64,000 bases of DNA from PRO6 sp035565775. GTDB lineage: Bacteria; Pseudomonadota; Alphaproteobacteria; Rhizobiales; Xanthobacteraceae. Made by a program: the position numbers and the translations under genes. A model generated the notes under the pieces. The model searched no databases. It had not been told where the DNA came from and saw only the letters and a list, made by a program, of their open reading frames with translations. The stretch lies in assembly GCA_035565775.1 (NCBI GenBank), contig DATMRW010000007.1, forward strand, positions 1 through 64,000, given 5' to 3'. Shown one piece after another: positions 33,420-42,981 of this stretch; within the stretch, counting starts at the first letter, position 1; each line of letters opens with the position of its first letter.

Positions 33420-35027
33420 CTAGCGAACGCGCGGCAGCACCTCGAACTGGTGGAACGGCGGCGGCGAGGGCAGCGTCCATTCCAGCGTTGTAGCGCCTTC
33501 GCCCCAGGGATTGTCCTCGGCCTGCTCCTTGCGCGCAAATGCGTAGGCGAGGCCGATGAAAAACACGACCAGCCCGGCAGCAGAGATATACGCGCCGATC
33601 GATGAGATGAAATTCCACGCGCTGAATGCATCGGGATAGTCGGCGATCCGGCGTGGCATGCCCGAAAGGCCGAGAAAGTGCATCGGGAAGAAGGCGAGAT
33701 TGACGCCGATGAAGGTCAGGATGAAATGCAGTTTCCCCAGGGTCTCCGAATACATGTAGCCGCTCATCTTCGGGAACCAGTAGTACCAGCCGGCGAAGAT
33801 TGCGAACACCGCGCCAAGCGATAGCACATAGTGGAAGTGGGCGACGACGTAGTAGGTGTCCTGGCCCAAGCGGTCGATGCCCGGATTGGCGAGGACGACG
33901 CCGGTGACGCCGCCGATCGTGAAGACGAAGATGAAGCCGATCGCCCACAGCATCGGAGTGACGAAGCGTATGGAGCCGCCCCACATCGTCGCGATCCATG
34001 AAAAGACCTTGATCCCGGTCGGGACCGCGATGACCATGCTGGCCGCGGCGAAATAGGCCTGCGCGCTGGCGGTCATGCCAACCGTATACATGTGATGTGC
34101 CCAGACGACGAAGCCGATGAAGCCGATCGCCAGAAGCGCATAGACCATGCCGAGATAGCCGAAGATCGGCTTGCGCGAAAAGGTCGATACGACATGGCTG
34201 ATGATGCCGAAGCCCGGCAGGATCATGATGTAGACTTCGGGGTGCCCGAAGAACCAGAACAGGTGCTGATAGAGCACCGGATCCCCGCCGCCGCCCGGCG
34301 AGAAAAAGGTCGTGCCGAAGTTGCGGTCGGTCAGCAGCATGGTCAGCGCGCCGGCAAGCACGGGCAGGGACAGCAGCAGCAGGAAAGCCGTCACCAGCAC
34401 TGACCAGGCAAACAAAGGCATTCGGTGCATGCTCATGCCGGGGGCGCGCATATTGAAGATCGTGGTGATGAAATTGATCGCGCCGAGGATCGAGGACGCC
34501 CCGGCAAGGTGAAGCGACAGGATGACGAAGTCGACCGCAGGGCCGGGATGCCCGGATGTCGAAAGCGGTGCGTAGAGCGTCCATCCGGTTCCGGCGCCGT
34601 TCGCGCTCGGCTCGCCTTCGACGAACAGCGAAATGATCAGAAGCAGGAACGAAGCGACCAGCAGCCAGAACGAGATGTTGTTCATGCGCGGGAACGCCAT
34701 GTCCGGCGCGCCGATCATCAGCGGAACCATCCAGTTGCCGAATCCGCCCATCAGTGCAGGCATGAGCGTGAAGAAGATCATGATCAAGCCGTGGGCGGAG
34801 ACGAAGACATTGAACAGGTGCGTGCTGGAAAACAGCTGGAGGCCCGGTTCCTGGAGTTCCATGCGGATGGCGATCGACAAAAGCCCGCCCATCAACCCGG
34901 CCACCATGGCGAACACGAGGTACATCGTTCCGATGTCTTTGTGGTTGGTTGAGAAGACGTAACGCCGCCATCCCTCGATGTGGGGCGACTCAGGGGGAGC
35001 GGATTCGAGCGGTAACGTTGACGCCAT
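33420..35027 (-). CDS. coxA: Cytochrome c oxidase subunit I (orphan)
   Basis: The catalytic haem-copper subunit of an aa3-type oxidase, 535 residues and about twelve membrane segments. The family residues are present: HGLIMIFFTLMP with a haem histidine, the D-channel aspartate in GAPDMAFPRMNN, FWFFGHPEVYIMILPG with the Cu-B histidine, tyrosine and channel glutamate, WAHHMYTVGM with two Cu-B histidines, and VVAHFHYVLSLG with the haem a3 and a ligands. No subunit II, III or assembly gene is adjacent, which is odd for this family. It may combine with subunits encoded elsewhere or be a spare terminal oxidase. Confidence 0.95.
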   Translation of the reverse strand: MASTLPLESAPPESPHIEGWRRYVFSTNHKDIGTMYLVFAMVAGLMGGLLSIAIRMELQEPGLQLFSSTHLFNVFVSAHGLIMIFFTLMPALMGGFGNWMVPLMIGAPDMAFPRMNNISFWLLVASFLLLIISLFVEGEPSANGAGTGWTLYAPLSTSGHPGPAVDFVILSLHLAGASSILGAINFITTIFNMRAPGMSMHRMPLFAWSVLVTAFLLLLSLPVLAGALTMLLTDRNFGTTFFSPGGGGDPVLYQHLFWFFGHPEVYIMILPGFGIISHVVSTFSRKPIFGYLGMVYALLAIGFIGFVVWAHHMYTVGMTASAQAYFAAASMVIAVPTGIKVFSWIATMWGGSIRFVTPMLWAIGFIFVFTIGGVTGVVLANPGIDRLGQDTYYVVAHFHYVLSLGAVFAIFAGWYYWFPKMSGYMYSETLGKLHFILTFIGVNLAFFPMHFLGLSGMPRRIADYPDAFSAWNFISSIGAYISAAGLVVFFIGLAYAFARKEQAEDNPWGEGATTLEWTLPSPPPFHQFEVLPRVR

Positions 35028-35493
35028 GGCGACTGCCTCCCATTGGCCGCCGTGTAAACCAGGTTCCCACTGTCAGTTTCGGGCTTCCGCCTTCGGGAGC
35101 GGGGCACCGGTCGTCCGCGGCAATTTGTCCAAGAGCCAGAATACAACGGTAGCGAGTGAAACTATCGGCAATGCAGCAGGTGAGATAGGTGGCGATATGT
35201 TTTATTGGATATTTCGGTGTCGTTAACCGGTTGGCGCTGCGTCGTTATTCTGGGGCCGGAACCGAATAGAGTCACATCAAATAGATGTTATCGAAGAATT
35301 TCAGCGAGCATCCCCGAGGCCTTGGGATGGTGCCGCTCCTGGCCATGTAAAAAATTACTTCGCTGGTATTTTCTTTGTAAACTCAAAAACCTACGAACGA
35401 CTGCCGCTTGACATCCGTTCCCCGGACTCGCATCCTGTAATAATAATAATTCTAAATCTGGCCAGCGTGACGCCCAATTGAGGGAGGTCTGAA
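35028..35493. promoter_or_regulatory. Divergent promoter region between coxA and fdnG
   Basis: About 465 bases lie between the divergent coxA and fdn genes. A TTGACA at 35408-35413 is a -35 candidate for fdn, but the matching -10 (CATCCT) is weak. ACATC-AAATA-GATGT at 35274-35288 is an inverted repeat that could bind a regulator. GGGAGG before 35494 is the fdnG ribosome binding site. I saw no convincing FNR or sigma-54 site. Confidence 0.5.
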
Positions 35494-38400
35494 ATGCTTC
35501 ATGAAGTATCGCGGCGCCAATTCTTAAAGGGGACGGGAACGGGCATCGCCGGATCGGCGATAGGCGCTCTCGGTTTTGGCGGCTCTGAGACCGCTCTCGC
35601 CCAGGCCGTAAGGCCGTTCAAGTTGGCGCGTACCACTGAAACCCGGAACACTTGCCCTTACTGCTCGGTCGCTTGCGGCGTCATTCTTTATGGCTTGGGT
35701 GACAAGTCGAAGAATGCGAAGTCGGCGATCATCCACGTCGAGGGCGATCCCGATCACCCGACGAACCGTGGCACGCTTTGCCCGAAGGGCGCGGCACTGC
35801 TCGACTTCATCCACTCCGAGACGCGGACGAAATACCCGATGTACCGTGGGCCGGGCGAACGCGAGTTCCGCCGGATCGGCTGGGACGAGGCGCTCGACCG
35901 CATCGCGCGCCTGATGAAGGACGATCGCGACAAAAACTTCATCGCCAAGAACAAGGACGGCGTGACGGTCAACCGCTGGACGACGACCGGCTTCCTCGCC
36001 GCGTCGGCGACCACCAACGAAACCGCATACGCGACCTACAAGGTCGTGCGTAGCACCGGGATATTGGCGTTCGACAACCAGGCGCGTGTTTGACACGGAC
36101 CGACGGTGGCCAGTCTGGCCCCAACATTCGGTCGCGGTGCGATGACCAACTCCTGGACTGACATCAAGAACACCGATCTCGTTATCATCATGGGCGGCAA
36201 CGCCGCCGAAGCGCATCCGTGCGGTTTCAAGTGGGTGACGGAAGCGAAGGCCCAGCGCGGGGCCAAGCTGATCGTCGTCGATCCGCGCTTCACGCGGTCG
36301 GCCTCGGTTGCGGACTACTATGCGCCGATCCGTCAGGGTACGGACATCGCGTTCCTGCTCGGCGCCATCCGCTACTGTCTGGAAAACGACAAGATCCAGC
36401 ACGAATACGTCAAGGCCTTCACCAACGCCTCCTATATCGTGAAGGAGGGCTACGGCTATCAGGACGGCCTGTTCACCGGCTATGAGGAAGCCAAGCGCGA
36501 CTACGACCGATCGACCTGGGAATATGAGATCGGCTCGGATGGTTTCGCCGTGACCGACGATACGCTGCAGCATCCGCGCAGCGTAATCCAGCTGCTGAAG
36601 AAGCACGTCGCCCAGTATACGCCGGAAATGGTCGAGCGCATTTGCGGCACGCCGAAGAACAAGTTCCTCGAGATCTGCAAGATGATCTCGGAGACGTCGG
36701 CGCGCGACAAATACATGACCTCCATGTATGCGCTCGGCTGGACCCAGCATTCGAAGGGCTCGCAGAACATCCGTTCGATGGCGATGCTCCAGCTGTTGCT
36801 GGGCAATATCGGCGTGCGCGGCGGCGGCATGAACGCCTTGCGCGGTCACTCCAATATTCAGGGGCTGACCGACCTCGGCCTGATGTCGAACCTCATCCCG
36901 GGCTATCTCACGCTGGCGACCGAAAAGGAGCCGGACTTCGAGAGCTATATGAGCAAGCGGCAGTTCAAGCCGCTGCGCCCGAACCAGATGAGCTACTGGC
37001 AGAACTATCGCAAGTTCATGGTCAGTTTCATGAAGGCGATGTACGGCTCGGCCGCGACTGCGGAGAACAGTTACGCCTACGACTATCTGCCGAAGCTCGA
37101 CGTTCCTGCCTACGACATGCTGCTCACCTTCGACCTGATGCATCAGGGCAAGGTCAACGGCTATTTCTGCCAGGGTTTCAACCCGCTGCTCTCGCTCTCG
37201 AACCGCGGCAAGGTTTCGAAGGCGCTCAGCAACCTGAAATTCCTGGTGGTGATGGATCCGTTGCAGACGGAGACGGCACGCTTCTGGAAGGACGAGGGCG
37301 TCTTCAACGACGTCAAGTCGGCGGACATCAAGACCGAGGTGTTCGAACTGCCGACCAGCTGCTTCGCGGAAGACGAAGGCGCGCTGGTGAATTCCGGCCG
37401 GTGGCTGCAATGGCACTGGGCGGGCGCCGAACCTCCGGGCGAGGCGAAGCACGACACCTGGATCATGGGCCAGCTCTTTGTCCGGCTGCGTGAACTGTAC
37501 AGGAAGGAGGGCGGGGCGTTCCCGGACCCGATCCTCAACCTCAACTGGCCGTATCGCGATCCGGCCTACCCGCAGCCCGACGAGCTCGCGCGCGAGATCA
37601 ACGGCTACGTGGTGACCACGGTGAAGGATCCTGTCGATCCGACCAAAACGCTGCTGGAGAAAGGCAAACAGGTTGCCGGCTTCGCCCAGCTCCGTGATGA
37701 CGGCTCGACGGCCTGCGGCTGCTGGATCTATTCCGGCTGCTACACCGAGGCCGGCAACATGATGGCCCGCCGCGACACCAACGATCCGGGCAACACCGGC
37801 GCCTATTCGAACTGGGCGTTCTCGTGGCCCGCCAACCGGCGCATCCTCTACAACCGTGCGTCGGCTGATCTGGAAGGCAGGCCGTGGGATCCGTCCCGCC
37901 GGCTGATCTCGTGGAACGGCGAACGCTGGACCGGCTATGATGTGCCGGACATCGCGCCGACCGCCAAGCCCTCTGAGGTCGGGCCGTTCATCATGAACCC
38001 CGAAGGCGTCTCGCGGCTGTGGGTGCGCGGGATGATGAAGGACGGACCTTTCCCGGCCCATTACGAGCCGTTCGAAAGCCCGATCGCCAATCCGGTCGCG
38101 CCCAAGATCCGCGGTAATCCCGCTGCGCGCATCTTCAAGGGCGATCTCGCAGCACTGGGGACATCCGACAAATTCCCCTATGCCGCGACCTCCTATCGCC
38201 TGACGGAGCACTTCCACTTCTGGACCAAGCACAACTGGGTGAACGCTGTGCTGCAGCCGGAATTTTTCGTCGAGATCAGCGAGCAGCTTGCGAAGGAGAA
38301 GAACATCCAGCCGGGCGGCTGGGTGAAGGTCTCGTCCAACCGCGGCGAGGTGCATGCCAAGGCCGTGGTGACGAAGCGCATCAAGCCGCTGACCTGTGAC

Positions 38401-38577
38401 GGCAAGACCGTTCACGTGGTCGGCATCCCGCTCCACTGGGGCTTTACCGGTGCGGCTAAGAAGGGTTTCGGTCCCAATAGCCTCACGCCGTTCGTCGGTG
38501 ACGCGAATATCGAGACGCCGGAATTCAAGGCGTTTCTCGTTAACGTCGAGCCGAGTAACGGGCCGGTCGTGAGCTGA
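35494..38577 (+). CDS. fdnG: Formate dehydrogenase-N alpha subunit, selenoprotein (UGA = Sec200)
   Basis: The periplasmic catalytic subunit oxidising formate at a Mo-bis-MGD cofactor. It spans an in-frame TGA at 36091-36093; the flanks read DNQARV-TGA-HGPTVASLAPTFGRGAMTN, where E. coli FdnG has selenocysteine, so the codon is read as Sec200 and the full product is 1027 residues (E. coli about 1015). The N-terminus has a Tat signal (SRRQFLK) and the 4Fe-4S cysteines 54, 57 and 61 of CPYCSVAC plus TLCPKG. A SECIS-like hairpin follows the TGA and all Sec-insertion genes lie downstream. It leads fdnGHI-fdhE. Confidence 0.97.
36091..36122 (+). promoter_or_regulatory. Sec codon and bacterial SECIS-like hairpin in fdnG
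   Basis: After the TGA at 36091-36093, the RNA GG(U)GGCC at 36105-36111 can pair with GGCCCC at 36117-36122 around the loop AGUCU, with a bulged U in the 5' arm. The stem, bulged U and GUCU-type loop match the E. coli fdhF/fdnG SECIS that binds the SelB C-terminal domain, and the spacing of eleven bases from UGA to the stem also fits. Confidence 0.88.
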
Positions 38578-38588
38578 AGGAGGCGATC

Positions 38589-39509
38589 ATGGCATCATTA
38601 CAAAGTCAGGATTTCGCCCGGATTTCGGCCACGACCTCACGGCCGCCGGATGTCCGCAACGACTTCGCGGTCGCCAAGCTCATCGATGTGTCGAAGTGCA
38701 TCGGGTGCAAGGCGTGTCAGGCGGCCTGCCTTGAGTGGAACAACCTGCGCGAAGAGATCGGCGTCAATGTCGGCGTTTATGACAATCCGCACGATCTGAC
38801 GCCGAACAGCTGGACCTTGATGCGGTTCACCGAATACGAGAACCCGGAGTCCGGCAATCTCGAATGGCTCATCCGCAAGGATGGCTGCATGCACTGTGCC
38901 GATCCAGGCTGCCTCAAGGCCTGCCCGGCACCGGGCGCGATCGTGCAGTACAAGAACGGAATCGTCGATTTCGTTTCGGAAAACTGCATCGGCTGCGGCT
39001 ACTGCGTGAAGGGGTGTCCGTTCAACATTCCTCGCATCAACAAGGCCGACCAGAAGGCCTACAAGTGCACGCTGTGCTCCGACCGCGTCGCGGTCGGCCA
39101 GGCCCCGGCCTGCGCAAAGGCCTGCCCGACCGGTGCCATCGTGTTCGGCACCAAGTCGGACATGATCGCGCATGCCAATGACCGCATCCAGGACCTGAAA
39201 TCGCGCGGCTTCAAGAACGCGGGCCTTTACGACCCGCCGGGTGTTGGCGGCACGCACGTGATGTACGTGCTCCACCACAATGACAAGCCGGAGCTCTACG
39301 CCAACCTTCCGAAGAACCCGTCGATCAGCCCAGTCGTCGAGTTGTGGAAGGGCGTGACCAAGGTCGCGGGTCTCGCGACGCTTGGTTTCGCAGCGGCGTT
39401 CGCCTTCGTTCACGCCAACATCGCGCGGCGTAACGAGGTCACGCGGTTTGATCGTATTCGCGCCGAAGAAGTCATCGATGAGGAGGCGAAGCATGGTCGT
39501 CAGGCGTGA
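38589..39509 (+). CDS. fdnH: Formate dehydrogenase-N beta subunit (iron-sulfur)
   Basis: A 306-residue protein carrying electrons from FdnG to the cytochrome b subunit. Four clusters of cysteines for 4Fe-4S centres are visible: CIGCKACQAACLEW, CMHCADPGCLKACP, CIGCGYCVKGCPFNIP and CTLCSDR/CAKACPTGAI. A single membrane segment near residue 270 (VTKVAGLATLGFAAAFAFVH) anchors it, as in E. coli. The start follows AAGGAGG and its end overlaps fdnI by 17 bases. Confidence 0.96.
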   Translation: MASLQSQDFARISATTSRPPDVRNDFAVAKLIDVSKCIGCKACQAACLEWNNLREEIGVNVGVYDNPHDLTPNSWTLMRFTEYENPESGNLEWLIRKDGCMHCADPGCLKACPAPGAIVQYKNGIVDFVSENCIGCGYCVKGCPFNIPRINKADQKAYKCTLCSDRVAVGQAPACAKACPTGAIVFGTKSDMIAHANDRIQDLKSRGFKNAGLYDPPGVGGTHVMYVLHHNDKPELYANLPKNPSISPVVELWKGVTKVAGLATLGFAAAFAFVHANIARRNEVTRFDRIRAEEVIDEEAKHGRQA

Positions 39510-40191
39510 GGAAACGCGAACAACTGTTGACCGCTATCAGGGGCGCGAGCGCGTCAACCACTGGATCACCGCCATCGCGCTGATCCTCTTGACCCTGAGC
39601 GGGCTCGCGCTGTTCCACCCGAGCCTGTTCTTTCTGACCGCATTGTTCGGCGGCGGATCGGCAACGCGGATGCTTCATCCGTGGATCGGCGTGGTGCTGA
39701 TGCTCAGCTTCCTTGTGCTGTTCATCCAGATGGTGCGTTTCAATTTCTGGAGCAAGGACGATACGCGCTGGCTGAGCCGGATCGGTGACGCCATGTCCGG
39801 CAAGGAAGACAACCTGCCGGAAGCCGGCCGCTACAACGCGGCCCAGAAACTTGTGTTCTGGGCCATGACCCTGATCATTCTGGTCCTGTTCCTGTCCGGA
39901 CTGATGATCTGGTACGAATATTTCGGAAGCAGCTTTACGGTCGGCCAGCAGCGGGTGGCACATATCGTTCATGCCCTCGCGGCAGTTGCGATGATCCTGA
40001 TCGTGATCGTCCACATCTACGCCGCGTTCTATGTTCGCGGCACCATCAACGCCATGACCGAAGGCAGGGTCGAGGGCGGATGGGCGTTCCGCCATCATCG
40101 CCGCTGGCTGCGTCAGGAAGCGGCCAAGGGCGTGATCGACGAAACCGACGGACGCTTGCACAATCGCGGCGGCGTGCGTCCGACTGGCTAA
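39493..40191 (+). CDS. fdnI: Formate dehydrogenase-N gamma subunit (cytochrome b)
   Basis: The 232-residue membrane subunit that binds two b haems and passes electrons to the quinone pool. Four hydrophobic segments are visible, with likely haem histidines in VNHWITAI, MLHPWIGVV, HIVHALAAV and IVIVHIYAAF. The ATG at 39493 follows GAGGAGG and is chosen over an ATG 15 bases earlier. It overlaps the fdnH end, so the three subunits are co-translated. Confidence 0.94.
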   Translation: MVVRREETRTTVDRYQGRERVNHWITAIALILLTLSGLALFHPSLFFLTALFGGGSATRMLHPWIGVVLMLSFLVLFIQMVRFNFWSKDDTRWLSRIGDAMSGKEDNLPEAGRYNAAQKLVFWAMTLIILVLFLSGLMIWYEYFGSSFTVGQQRVAHIVHALAAVAMILIVIVHIYAAFYVRGTINAMTEGRVEGGWAFRHHRRWLRQEAAKGVIDETDGRLHNRGGVRPTG

Positions 40192-40200
40192 AGAATTGCG

Positions 40201-40235
40201 GCTGGCGCAAGATTGCTCCGTGGTCTTGCGCCAGC
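40201..40235 (+). other. 12-bp perfect stem-loop between fdnI and fdhE
   Basis: GCTGGCGCAAGA at 40201-40212 and TCTTGCGCCAGC at 40224-40235 form a perfect stem around an eleven-base loop. No T-run follows, so it is more likely an RNA-stability or processing hairpin at the 3' end of fdnGHI than a full terminator. It would allow lower expression of fdhE and sel genes from the same transcript. Confidence 0.75.
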
Positions 40236-40269
40236 GCACACGTGGCCCGGGTGGTTCGTGAGGGACTGA

Positions 40270-41208
40270 ATGAGCGACAATGACAAGAGCGGCCAGACCG
40301 ATGGCCCCGCCACCTTCGAGCAGGTAGGCATTCCCGAGCGGGACAAACCGCCCTTCGTGCGGCTTCCCGAAATCCCTTCCCTCTTCGAGAAGCGCGGGTC
40401 GCGCTTCGCCTCGCTGGCGCCCGGCCACCAGCTCGAGCCGTTTTTGCTGTTTCTGGCCGAGGTGTCGCGCCTCCAGCACGAGCTGGCTTCCGAGCCGTTC
40501 GAGCCGGCGATGCCGACCGAGCAGGATCTTCGCCTGCGGGCAGCGAATGCGATGCCGACGGTGCCACGCGAAGACCTTCCCAACGATCCTGCCGTGCTCG
40601 ATCTTTTCGGGCGTCTGCTGGAGCGGGCGCAGGGGATCGAGATGCCCGAGATGGCAAGCACCGCCCTCGGCCGGGCGCAGGCGGCCGATGAGCTTGCGCG
40701 CCGCGCGATGCTGACGGCGGTGGTGAGCGACGCCATTCCGATGGAGGCGCTGCCCGAACACATCTTTGCGGCGGCAGCGCTCCAGATCGCCGCTGCGGCG
40801 CGCTCGGCGAAGGTGCCGGAGGAGTTCGTCCACCCGGTTGCCGACGGCGTCTGCCCCTGCTGCGGCGCGCCGCCCGTCACCAGCGCGATTGTCGGCTGGC
40901 CGAATTTCGAGGGCAGCCGCTATGTGCAGTGCTCGCTGTGCAGCGCGCGCTGGAATCATGTCCGCGTGAAGTGCGTATCCTGCGGATCGACGAAAGGCAT
41001 TGCCTATCAGGCGATCGAGGAGCAGCCGGATGCGATCAAGGCGGAAACCTGCGATAACTGCCGGACCTATGTGAAAATTCTCAACGAGCGCACCGATCCG
41101 CAGCTCGACGGCGTGGCTGATGACGTCGCCAGCCTCGGGCTTGATCTGCTGGTCGGAGAAGCCGGCTGGCGGCGCGCCGGGGTCAATCCCTATCTCCTAG
41201 GCTATTGA
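40270..41208 (+). CDS. fdhE: Formate dehydrogenase accessory protein
   Basis: FdhE is a cytoplasmic, iron-binding protein required to mature respiratory formate dehydrogenases before Tat export. The 312-residue protein has the rubredoxin-like C-terminal half with four CxxC pairs: CPCCGAPP, CSLCSARW, CVSCGS and CDNCRTY. The start ATG 40270 lies 78 bases after fdnI, just past a stem-loop. Its position between fdnGHI and selA links maturation and selenocysteine insertion in one unit. Confidence 0.94.
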   Translation: MSDNDKSGQTDGPATFEQVGIPERDKPPFVRLPEIPSLFEKRGSRFASLAPGHQLEPFLLFLAEVSRLQHELASEPFEPAMPTEQDLRLRAANAMPTVPREDLPNDPAVLDLFGRLLERAQGIEMPEMASTALGRAQAADELARRAMLTAVVSDAIPMEALPEHIFAAAALQIAAAARSAKVPEEFVHPVADGVCPCCGAPPVTSAIVGWPNFEGSRYVQCSLCSARWNHVRVKCVSCGSTKGIAYQAIEEQPDAIKAETCDNCRTYVKILNERTDPQLDGVADDVASLGLDLLVGEAGWRRAGVNPYLLGY

Positions 41209-41586
41209 TGGGCGCAGTTGGCCGGATCCCCGAGGCGCGGTTCGCCCTGACGGCGCGCAGTGAGAATGCCAGGGAAACACAGGAACGGATTATGGGCCGG
41301 CTTGGAAGCGGGGGCTCACCGGCAGGCGATCGGAAAACAGCTTTTGCTTCGCGCACGGTGCGGCTCGTCGTCCTTGAGGGGCGTCATCGAGGGGAAGCGG
41401 CATCGAAGAAGTTTGGAAACGGCGGAGAAGTGGTTCCGCGGAAGAAAGCCGGCCGAGCGAGCTGGCAGGAATACAGGAGAACGTTTGAGCGCCTCGATGC
41501 GGCAGCGGTGCCGCCGAGGGGCTTGAGACCCAACCGGTTACGCGGCCCATTGAGAGGGTGCGAACGGGTTCCGGCGAGGGAGCGTG
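41209..41586. other. Intergenic region between fdhE and selA
   Basis: About 375 bases. A frame from 41205 to 41627 is open but its product lacks conserved character and it runs into selA, so I do not call a gene. GAGGG six bases before ATG 41587 is the selA ribosome binding site. No terminator or clear promoter is visible. Confidence 0.5.
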
Positions 41587-42981
41587 ATGAACTATTCGGA
41601 GGCGTTTCGACTGCCGTCGGTCGATGAGGTGCTTCGGCATCCGCAGACCAAGGCGTCCTTGGATCGCTTCGGCCGCGCTGCGACCACGGCGGCGGTTCGC
41701 GAGGCGCTGGCCGGTGCGCGGGAAAAGCGCGGCGGCGCGGTCTCGGCCGAGACCATCGCGCAGCAGGCGTTCGCCATTCTCGCGCAGCGGGACCAGCCGT
41801 CGCAGCGCGCGATGATCAACCTGACGGGCACGGTGCTTCACACCAATCTTGGCAGGGCCTTGCTGCCGGAGGCGGCGGCCGAGCCGGTGCTGGCCGCGAT
41901 GCGCCATCCCACCAATCTGGAGTTCGATCTCGATGCCGGCCGCCGCGGCGAGCGCGATGATCATGTCCGCAGCCTCATTCGTGAGCTGACCGGCGCGGAG
42001 GACGCAATCGTCGTCAACAACAATGCGGCGGCGGTGCTCCTCGTGCTGCATACTTTCGCCAATCGCCGCGAGGCCATTGTTTCGCGCGGCGAACTGATCG
42101 AGATCGGCGGCTCGTTCCGGCTGCCCGACGTGATGGCCAGCGCCGGCGCCAAGCTGCGCGAGGTCGGCACCACCAACCGCACGCATCTGCGCGACTACGC
42201 GAATGCGATCACCCGCAAGACCGGGCTGATCATGAAGGTGCACACATCGAATTATCTCGTGATGGGCTTTACCGCCGCAGTGCCCGCGCCGGAGCTGGCG
42301 ATGCTGGCGCGCGAGCACAAAATTCCGTTCGTCGACGATCTCGGCTCGGGCACGCTGGTCGATCTATCGCGCTGGGGCCTGCGCAAGGAGCCGACGGTGC
42401 AGGAGTCACTGGCGGCGGGGGCGGATCTCGTCACCTTCTCCGGCGACAAGCTGCTCGGCGGGCCGCAGGCCGGGATCATCGCCGGCCGCGGCGAGCTAAT
42501 CGCGCGCCTTGCCAAAAATCCGATGAAGCGCGCGCTGCGTCTCGACAAGCTGCGCCTTGCCGCAATGGAAGCGACGCTGCGGCTCTATCACGATCCGGAC
42601 CGATTGGCCGAGCGGCTGCCGACGCTTCGCCTCTTGAGCCGCACGGTTGAGGAGATCCGGGCGGATGCTGCGGCGTTGCGGCCGGTGCTGGCGGACGCGC
42701 TCGGGCCGGCATGGAGCGTGGGCGAGACCGAATGCGCGAGCCAGATCGGCTCGGGCGCGCTGCCGCTCGAAACGCTCCCCAGTTTCGGTCTTGCCATACG
42801 CCCCGCTACGCGGCGGTCGGGCCGCGCCGTCGAACAGCTCGCCGCAAGCTTTCGCATGCTGCCGCATCCGGTGATCGGCCGCATTGCCGATGGCGCGCTG
42901 GTGTTCGACCTGCGCTGCCTCGGCTCCGTCGATGAGTTTGCTGCGCAGCTCGGCCTCTTGAAGCAGGAGGCGCAGGGGTGA
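41587..42981 (+). CDS. selA: L-seryl-tRNA(Sec) selenium transferase
   Basis: SelA converts Ser-tRNA(Sec) to Sec-tRNA(Sec) with selenophosphate, using PLP. The 464-residue protein is family length. It shows the N-terminal PSVDEVL, INLTGTVLHTNLGRALLP, VVNNNAAAVLLVL, SRGELIEIGGSFRLPDVM, VDDLGSGTLVDLS and VTFSGDKLLGGPQAG with the PLP lysine. The product is the partner of selC, whose gene lies downstream. Its stop overlaps the start of the Sel1-repeat gene (GTGA). Confidence 0.97.
   Translation: MNYSEAFRLPSVDEVLRHPQTKASLDRFGRAATTAAVREALAGAREKRGGAVSAETIAQQAFAILAQRDQPSQRAMINLTGTVLHTNLGRALLPEAAAEPVLAAMRHPTNLEFDLDAGRRGERDDHVRSLIRELTGAEDAIVVNNNAAAVLLVLHTFANRREAIVSRGELIEIGGSFRLPDVMASAGAKLREVGTTNRTHLRDYANAITRKTGLIMKVHTSNYLVMGFTAAVPAPELAMLAREHKIPFVDDLGSGTLVDLSRWGLRKEPTVQESLAAGADLVTFSGDKLLGGPQAGIIAGRGELIARLAKNPMKRALRLDKLRLAAMEATLRLYHDPDRLAERLPTLRLLSRTVEEIRADAAALRPVLADALGPAWSVGETECASQIGSGALPLETLPSFGLAIRPATRRSGRAVEQLAASFRMLPHPVIGRIADGALVFDLRCLGSVDEFAAQLGLLKQEAQG

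Noticed and set aside
35494..36093. A short 199-residue formate dehydrogenase gene ending at TGA, with a second gene from 36106
   Set aside because: The TGA is the Sec codon; flanking residues, SECIS-like hairpin and nearby sel genes support one selenoprotein.
35524..38436. 970-residue open frame opposite fdnG
   Set aside because: It is a GC-driven antisense shadow with no family motifs; the plus strand carries clear formate dehydrogenase sequence.
41205..41627. 140-residue open frame between fdhE and selA
   Set aside because: No conserved character, runs into selA, and no clear ribosome site.
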